64,000 nucleotides of DNA. It comes from JAPKYZ01 sp033763835 (GTDB taxonomy: Bacteria > Acidobacteriota > Terriglobia > Bryobacterales > Bryobacteraceae). The DNA is taken from the NCBI GenBank assembly GCA_033763835.1, contig JANRJS010000023.1, positions 45,769-109,768 on the forward strand, written 5' to 3'. A program made the translations under genes and the position numbers. Positions 59,189 through 64,000 of the stretch are shown one piece after another (the first letter of the stretch is position 1; each line of letters begins with the position of its first letter). Below the pieces are notes generated by a model. The model did no database searches. It saw only the letters and a program-made list of their open reading frames with translations, and was not told the DNA's origin.

Positions 59189-60646
59189 ATGCGGAATCCG
59201 ATCACCCGACGGGCGCTGATGGCGTCCACGTTCCTGCCGGTCGCGGGCCGTTACCGCGTCTGGTCGCACCCCGTGGCGTTAACGTTGGCGACGCGAACTC
59301 TGGGCCGCACGGGCCGGGAGGTCACTACCTTCGGACTCGCGGGCGGCAACAAAGTGATGTGGGACCTGCCCGGAGACGAAGGCGTGCGCATCGTCGTCGA
59401 GGCCGTGCGCGCGGGCGTCACGTATCTCGAAACCGCGAACAATTACCAGCTCAGCCAGTTGAATTACGGGAAGGCGTTCCGCGCCTTGAACCTGATTCCG
59501 GGCCAGCCGGGCTATGACGCGAACTTGCGCGCGCGCCTGTTTCTCGCCACCAAGACTTCGCTGCGGACGGCGATCGTGCGGGGCAACGCGGAGCCGGTGG
59601 GGCGCGGGTCGAGCGGCATGAAACTCGCGGTGGACGAATTGCTGCGCGCTCTCACGCAGTTCTTCGGCGACGGCCAAGGATCGATTCCCGAAGGCGCGTA
59701 TATCGATCTCATGCAGATCCACACGCTGGTGAACGACTCCGATGTGGATGCGGCGTTTGAAGGCGCGGAGAATCCCGCCGACAAATCGCTGCCGCGCGTG
59801 GGCGTGGTGGCGGCGCTGCGGGACTATCGCGACGGCACGAATTTCACGGGCCTCAATCCGCGAGAGAAGAAGTACATCCGGCACATCGGCATCACCGGGC
59901 ACTCGAACCCATACGTCCACATGTACGCGATGCGCAAGGACGCGAACAACGATCTCGAAACGCTGCTGGTAGCGCTGAACCCGAACGACAAACATTTCGC
60001 CTGCCACCAACACAACAGCGTGAAGGTGGCCCAAGCGAAGAATATGGGCATCATCGGCATGAAGGTCTTCGCCGACGGAGTGTTCTACGGCCTCGAAAAG
60101 AAGTACGCCTCGCAGCCAGGGCAAAGCGTCGCGACCGTGGGACAGCCGGGCAAAGTGGATTACCGGGACTTTCTGCGCTACACGCTTTCGGTGCCCGGAG
60201 TCTCGACCTTAATCACCGGGATCGGTTCGGTGGATCAGTTGAGCGCGAATCTCGCGGCGTGCCAGATGGGTAATGTCGATGCCGCGAAGATGCGCTCGAT
60301 CGAGGAGGAAACCGCCGCGAAGCATTCGACGGACACGAACTTCTTCCAGCTTCCTTCGCGCGGGTTGAAGGCGCCGGAGACGGTGACGGTGGACCGGCGC
60401 AATTCGGGAGAAGGCCGCATCCGTTGGTCGACGGCCTATGCCGGAGCGGAGCCCATCGTTCGTTACGAAATCTGGCGCGACGGACAGAAGGCGATCACGC
60501 TGCCGTTCGAGCCGCAGACGTCGGACGCTCCGTTCGAGTACAACGACGGTCAGGCCGCGCCGTTCGGCACTCCCAGCAAGTACCTTTTGCGCACCGTGGA
60601 CCGTTCGGGCGCGCACGCCGATTCGCCGGTCTTCACCTTGGCATGA
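59189..60646 (+). CDS. Tat-exported aldo/keto reductase with C-terminal fibronectin-like domain
   Basis: A 485-aa protein. The N-terminus MRNPITRRALMASTFLP carries a twin-arginine-type signal. The barrel part shows LGRTGREVTTFGLAGG, ETANNYQLSQLNYG (Tyr of the tetrad), FLATKTS (Lys) and YIDLMQIHTL (Asp-His region), and GVSTLITGIGSVDQLSANL for NADPH contact, so it is an aldo/keto reductase of the periplasmic type. Residues from about 385 add a fibronectin-type-III-like domain (EGRIRWSTAYAGAEPIVRYEI). Its stop overlaps the next start as ATGA, so it is coupled to a substrate-binding protein gene. Substrate unknown. Confidence 0.87.
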   Translation: MRNPITRRALMASTFLPVAGRYRVWSHPVALTLATRTLGRTGREVTTFGLAGGNKVMWDLPGDEGVRIVVEAVRAGVTYLETANNYQLSQLNYGKAFRALNLIPGQPGYDANLRARLFLATKTSLRTAIVRGNAEPVGRGSSGMKLAVDELLRALTQFFGDGQGSIPEGAYIDLMQIHTLVNDSDVDAAFEGAENPADKSLPRVGVVAALRDYRDGTNFTGLNPREKKYIRHIGITGHSNPYVHMYAMRKDANNDLETLLVALNPNDKHFACHQHNSVKVAQAKNMGIIGMKVFADGVFYGLEKKYASQPGQSVATVGQPGKVDYRDFLRYTLSVPGVSTLITGIGSVDQLSANLAACQMGNVDAAKMRSIEEETAAKHSTDTNFFQLPSRGLKAPETVTVDRRNSGEGRIRWSTAYAGAEPIVRYEIWRDGQKAITLPFEPQTSDAPFEYNDGQAAPFGTPSKYLLRTVDRSGAHADSPVFTLA

Positions 60647-61509
60647 AAATCGCGGCGATTGTCGCGCTGTCGCTCGCTCTCGCCGGTTGTTCTCGACAGC
60701 CCGTCGTGAAGGTGGGAGCGAAGGGCGGCACGGAACAAGCGATTCTGTGCGAAATCGTCGCGCAGTTGATCGAACGCAAAGGGATCGCGCGCACCGAGCG
60801 GCGGGTCGGCTACGAGCCCGCCATCGCCGCCCACCAAGCGCTGCAAGCGGGCGACATCGATCTCTACCCCGAATACACGGGCGTGGCGCTGACGACGATT
60901 TTGCGTATTGAACCGATCTCCGAATCGAGTATCGTGCTCGAGCGTGTGCGCCAAGAGTACCGGTCGCGCATGTCGGCCGAATGGCTGAATCCGCTGGGTT
61001 TTAACAGCGCTTTCGTTCTCGTGGTGCGCGGCGAGGTGGCGAGGGCCAGGAACCTGACCACCATCGCCGACGCGGCGGCTTCGACGGAGCCTTGGACGTT
61101 GGGTATCACGACGCAATTCCGGAATCGCGACGACGGGTTCGCTTCGCTAATGAAGAACTACCGCCTGCCGTTAAAGGCCGCGCCCCGAGCCATGAGTCCC
61201 GAAGTTCTTTTCCAGGCGTTCGAGACGAAGTCTCTGGACATGCTGGCGGTGAATCGTACCGAGGGTCCTTTGCTGGGCGCAGATTGGACGATTTTGGCCG
61301 ACGACCGCAACGCGATGTCGCCTTATGAAGCGGCGATCGTCGTGCGGCAAGATACGCTGGCCGCGGTTCCCCAGTTGCGCGCGACGATCGAAGCTTTGAG
61401 CGGCAAAATCGACAACGCGACGATGCAGCGGATGAATTACGAAGTGGACCGCAAGAAGCGCCCGTCCGCCCAAGTGGCTAGCGAGTGGTTGCGCTCGGCG
61501 GGTCTTTAG
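60643..61509 (+). CDS. ProX/OsmoF-type substrate-binding lipoprotein, orphan
   Basis: A 288-aa lipoprotein (MKIAAIVALSLALAGC, Cys16) of the osmoprotectant/quaternary-amine binding family. The core shows KVGAKGGTEQAILCEIVAQLI, GDIDLYPEYTGVALTTIL (the segment lining the ligand pocket in OpuC/ProX proteins) and MSPYEAAIVVRQDTL. No transporter permease or ATPase gene adjoins it, so its partner is elsewhere or it has another role. Translation is coupled to the aldo/keto reductase by ATGA, an unusual pairing. The stop shares TTAG with the convergent motB-like gene. Confidence 0.87.
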   Translation: MKIAAIVALSLALAGCSRQPVVKVGAKGGTEQAILCEIVAQLIERKGIARTERRVGYEPAIAAHQALQAGDIDLYPEYTGVALTTILRIEPISESSIVLERVRQEYRSRMSAEWLNPLGFNSAFVLVVRGEVARARNLTTIADAAASTEPWTLGITTQFRNRDDGFASLMKNYRLPLKAAPRAMSPEVLFQAFETKSLDMLAVNRTEGPLLGADWTILADDRNAMSPYEAAIVVRQDTLAAVPQLRATIEALSGKIDNATMQRMNYEVDRKKRPSAQVASEWLRSAGL

Positions 61510-62396
61510 TGCGCGGCCTTCGCGGGGGCGTGGGAGTCTTTGGCCGGTTCTTTGGCGTGCGAGTCTTTCCCGTGCGAATCCTTGGCGTGTGAGTCTTTGG
61601 CCGGCTCCTTGCCGTGAGCGTCTTTTCCGTGGGCGTCTCCCGGCTTTTCTTCCACGCTCGTCTCTTCCGGTTTGTTCTTGTACTGAACGATGAGCGACAC
61701 GCGCCGGTTGGAGGCGTGCTGCGGGTCGTCGCGCTTGAACAGATGCTGCGCGGCGAATCCGCGCACCTGCATCACCTGATCGGGACGGACCCCGGCCGCT
61801 TGCATCACTTTGCGGGCCGCGTTGGCGCGATCGGCCGATAGTTCCCAATTGGTGTAGCCTTCGCCCGAGAACGGCTTCGAATCCGTGTGGCCTTCGATGA
61901 GCAGCGTATTTTCGAGAGTGCCCAGTTCTTTTGCGATTCGCGAAAGCAGGTCTTTTCCTTGCGGGCTCGGCAGGGCGCTACCGGAGGTGAAGAACATGCC
62001 GTTCTCGGTTTCGAGCAGTTCGATGCGCAAGCCTTCGCCGGTGACGGTGAATTTCACCTGATCCTTCATTTCCTGGAACTGCGGCATCTCGGCCATCGCT
62101 TTCTCGAGCTTGCCTTTCAGGTTGTCCACATCTTTCGCGGTGATGGAGAGTCCTTCGCCCGCACCCGCCGCGCCGGTGCCGATCTGGCCCTTGAATCCGA
62201 CGGGATCGTTGAAGTAACCCGCGACCGCTTCGCGAACTTTCGTGCCCGCGTTCAGCAGCCACATCACCATAAAGAAGGCCATCATCGCGGTGACGAAGTC
62301 GGCGTAAGCGACCTTCCATGCGCCGCCGTGGTGGCCGCCGTGGCCGCCCTTTTTCTTGATGATGATAATCGGCTGGACTTCGGTTTGATCGGCCAT
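61506..62396 (-). CDS. motB: MotB flagellar stator protein with His-rich tail
   Basis: A 296-aa stator subunit. KVAYADFVTAMMAFFMVMWLL is the single membrane helix with the proton-carrying Asp33. The plug region (about 52-70) follows, then an OmpA-type peptidoglycan-binding domain with LLIEGHTDSKPFSGEGYTNWELSADRAN (160-190) and ASNRRVSLIV. Odd features are a Gly/His stretch before the helix (GGHGGHHGG) and a low-complexity tail from 251 to 296 with seven His and repeated KEPAKDSHA and KDSHGKDSH phrases. It forms the proton channel with MotA, encoded 30 nt upstream. No other flagellar gene is in the window. Confidence 0.92.
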   Translation of the reverse strand: MADQTEVQPIIIIKKKGGHGGHHGGAWKVAYADFVTAMMAFFMVMWLLNAGTKVREAVAGYFNDPVGFKGQIGTGAAGAGEGLSITAKDVDNLKGKLEKAMAEMPQFQEMKDQVKFTVTGEGLRIELLETENGMFFTSGSALPSPQGKDLLSRIAKELGTLENTLLIEGHTDSKPFSGEGYTNWELSADRANAARKVMQAAGVRPDQVMQVRGFAAQHLFKRDDPQHASNRRVSLIVQYKNKPEETSVEEKPGDAHGKDAHGKEPAKDSHAKDSHGKDSHAKEPAKDSHAPAKAAH

Positions 62397-62426
62397 GGTT
62401 ATCGGCCTCCGGCTTGATCCGCCATC

Positions 62427-63299
62427 TTAGTTACCTCCTCCGCCGCCGCCACGGCAGACGGATTCCATTTCCTTGAACGTCGGCCGATCGTGGCCAGGGA
62501 TGGTGCGGCGCGCGAACTCGACCGCGAGGATCGGGGCCGCGCCTTTGATAAAAGCCATCAGACCCGCGCGAAGGAACTTAAAGAACTCGCTTTCGGCGTC
62601 GTTGATCTTGGATAGATTGGCGGCCAGCGGTCCGACGATTCCGTACGAAGCGAGAATGCCGATGAACGTGCCGACCAGCGCCGCCGCGACGTGATGGCCG
62701 ATCTCTTCCGCCGGCCCGCCGAGCGCGCCCATGGTGACCACGATGCCCAACACCGCGGCGACGATACCCAGACCGGGAAGCGCATCCGAGATCGTAGCAA
62801 GGGCGTTCACCGGCAAATTGCCTTCGTGATGATGAAGCTCGATTTCCGCTTCCATCGTCTGATCGAGTTCGAAATGGTTAACGCCGCCCGAGATCGCCGT
62901 GCGCAACGAGTCGCAGACGAAATGCAGCGCATGGTGATTCTTCACGAGCAGCGGATACTTCGAGAACAAGGCGCTCTTGGTGGGATCGTCAACGTCGGCT
63001 TCGAGCTTGGCGAGGCCGTTCTTGCGGGCAAAACTGAAAATCTCGTTCAGCATTTTCAACGCGTCGAGATAGGCTTTTTTGTTGTACGGGCTGCCCTTGA
63101 GTACGCCGAGAACGCTCTTGAAAACGCCGATGACGATGTGCAGCGGGTTCGCAATCAATAGCGTCCCCAACGCCGCGCCGAAAATCACGACGAATTCGTT
63201 CGGCTGCCACAAGACGGGCAGTTTGCCGTGGGCCATCAGGAAGCCGCCGATGACCGCGCCCAGAACGACAACGATTCCGATAATCGCAAACATAGACAA
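62427..63299 (-). CDS. motA: MotA flagellar stator protein
   Basis: A 290-aa inner-membrane protein with four membrane helices. FAIIGIVVVLGAVIGGFLMAHG and NEFVVIFGAALGTLLI form the first two; the cytoplasmic loop includes DVDDPTKSALFSKYPLL and ISGGVNHFELDQTMEAEIELHHHE with charged residues that touch the rotor; LPGLGIVAAVLGIVVTMGALG and AALVGTFIGILASYGIVGPLA are the last two with the conserved prolines. It couples proton flow through MotB to rotation. The tail is Gly-rich (CRGGGGGGN), with little meaning. It sits 51 nt after the AAA ATPase gene. Confidence 0.95.
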   Translation of the reverse strand: MSMFAIIGIVVVLGAVIGGFLMAHGKLPVLWQPNEFVVIFGAALGTLLIANPLHIVIGVFKSVLGVLKGSPYNKKAYLDALKMLNEIFSFARKNGLAKLEADVDDPTKSALFSKYPLLVKNHHALHFVCDSLRTAISGGVNHFELDQTMEAEIELHHHEGNLPVNALATISDALPGLGIVAAVLGIVVTMGALGGPAEEIGHHVAAALVGTFIGILASYGIVGPLAANLSKINDAESEFFKFLRAGLMAFIKGAAPILAVEFARRTIPGHDRPTFKEMESVCRGGGGGGN

Positions 63300-63350
63300 A
63301 GCGCTTATCGGAGCGCCGGGCCGGGTTTTGAATCGTCTTACCGAATGGCC

Positions 63351-63956
63351 TTACTGAATCGTAGACGCGCCCTGCGTGCCGAGCGTCGCGTCGGCCACGT
63401 TCTTGTTGATATGCCGGTCGAGGTCGATCACGTAGGTTTCGGGAGCGCCGATCAGCACGGGCGAGTGCGTCGCGCAAATAATGCGGAACTTTTTCTTGTC
63501 CGCCAGTTCGAAAAGCATTTTCAGGATGCGCTGCTGGTTGGAAGTCGAAAGGGCCATTTCCGGCTCGTCGAGCAGAAGAATCGTGCCGTCCGGCAGCGAC
63601 GGAAAGTTTTCGCGAAACATGGCGAGCATCACTTGGCCGTGGCTCGCCATTTGGAGAAATTCGACCATTTGGGGGTTGTCGGCGAAGACGTCCAATTGCG
63701 TGCGCGGGTTGTGCTGCTCGGCGTCGAACAGAAACACCTTGCGTGGCGTCTCCTCCTTGGGGCGTCCTTCCCAGCGGTAAATGTAACCGTCGATTTCCGC
63801 GCCTTCGAGCGCGTGGTAGATCGAATGCAGCAGCGTCGATTTGCCGGAACCGTTTTCGCCCTTGAGCATGACGACCGGATGCGACAGGTCGACGATCATC
63901 GGCATGTGATAGTTCAGGTTGACGAACACCGGGTGCGCAAGAATCTTGACGAACAT
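63351..63956 (-). CDS. AAA-type ATPase of the ABC/SMC-like family
   Basis: A 201-aa ATPase. Walker A is LKGENGSGKST (31-41), Walker B is TILLLDEPE (about 126-134), and the His switch lies in ICATHSPVLIG. LSTSNQQRILKMLFELADK is the usual helix after Walker B. It is shorter than transporter ATPases and lacks an obvious LSGGQ signature, resembling stand-alone AAA_15/AAA_21 proteins or the ATPase of a phage-defence or DNA-repair system. It lies upstream of motA on the same strand; a functional link is not evident. Upstream sequence to the end of the window (63957-64000) holds nothing recognisable. Confidence 0.85.
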   Translation of the reverse strand: MFVKILAHPVFVNLNYHMPMIVDLSHPVVMLKGENGSGKSTLLHSIYHALEGAEIDGYIYRWEGRPKEETPRKVFLFDAEQHNPRTQLDVFADNPQMVEFLQMASHGQVMLAMFRENFPSLPDGTILLLDEPEMALSTSNQQRILKMLFELADKKKFRIICATHSPVLIGAPETYVIDLDRHINKNVADATLGTQGASTIQ

Positions 63957-64000
63957 AGTGAAGGAAAACTCAGGATAGCAGGGCGGCCCTTCCTCCCGGC

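Noticed and set aside
63351..63956. ABC transporter ATPase serving the orphan binding protein or the MacB-type permease
   Set aside because: It is short, lacks an evident LSGGQ signature, lies far from both and looks like a stand-alone AAA ATPase.
1..64000. CRISPR arrays, rRNA, tRNA, insertion sequences and prophage
   Set aside because: No regularly spaced repeats, no tRNA cloverleaf or rRNA-like stretch, and no transposase or phage structural motif was seen by eye. The DUF5131 remnant is the only phage-linked sequence and is not evidence of a prophage.

Overview
The window is GC-rich bacterial chromosome that reads as Acidobacteriota, most likely the Bryobacter/Solibacter side. The strongest indicators are four very large Oar-like TonB-dependent receptors (1086-1186 aa) that each open with a signal peptide and a carboxypeptidase-regulatory-like domain and end in Phe. 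A PEP-CTERM protein, a CE15-type esterase, a fused LptF-LptG permease and an ECF sigma/anti-sigma/HEAT-repeat cluster fit the same group. This assignment is inference; no rRNA, tRNA or phylogenetic marker is present to prove it. I saw no CRISPR array, insertion sequence or prophage core.

Layout. 0.35-10.6 kb: Cys-rich protein, zinc alcohol dehydrogenase, lipoprotein with a PEP-CTERM tail, Oar-like receptor divergent from a glucuronoyl-esterase-like enzyme, a small membrane protein, a decayed DUF433/DUF5615 toxin-antitoxin pair, a histone-deacetylase-family hydrolase and malate dehydrogenase. 10.6-18 kb: second receptor, secreted unknown protein, then a minus-strand run of acyl-CoA dehydrogenase, exported unknown protein and radical SAM enzyme. 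18-22.4 kb: a phosphonate-catabolism island with a PhnZ-like HD oxygenase, a type I phosphodiesterase/phosphonoacetate-hydrolase-like enzyme, an organophosphate:Pi-antiporter-type MFS transporter, a FAD aminophosphonate oxidoreductase and phosphonoacetaldehyde hydrolase (PhnX). 22.4-32.6 kb: third receptor, then a minus-strand operon of LuxR-type regulator, two TldD/PmbA-type proteins (one with its metal site lost), LptF-LptG fusion and a small conserved protein.

32.6-39.5 kb: CpaE/TadZ-like ATPase, a SET-domain protein preceded by a 36-aa membrane microprotein, a BlaI/BlaR-like pair with a clear operator, a 687-aa protein with a duplicated module whose ribosome binding site lies in one arm of a 16-bp stem, an RRM protein, and an orphan Phd-type antitoxin. 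39.5-47.9 kb: a minus-strand cluster read as sigma factor, anti-sigma factor, two HEAT-repeat proteins, three membrane-fusion adaptors and one FtsX/MacB-type permease. 48-52.5 kb: fourth receptor and a degraded three-Cys-motif (DUF5131/TcmP) locus. 52.5-64 kb: threonine synthase, M14 carboxypeptidase, a PIN toxin with an unrecognised partner, lytic transglycosylase, CE1-type esterase, Tat-exported aldo/keto reductase coupled to a ProX-like binding protein, MotB, MotA and an AAA ATPase.

Gene packing is tight: ATGA, GTGA and TTGA overlaps mark many operon junctions, and four convergent pairs share a 4-bp segment carrying both stop codons. The candidates most worth following are the sequestered ribosome binding site upstream of the duplicated-module protein, the phosphonate island lacking PhnW, the decayed three-Cys-motif fusion, the SET/microprotein pair and the active/inactive secreted TldD pair.
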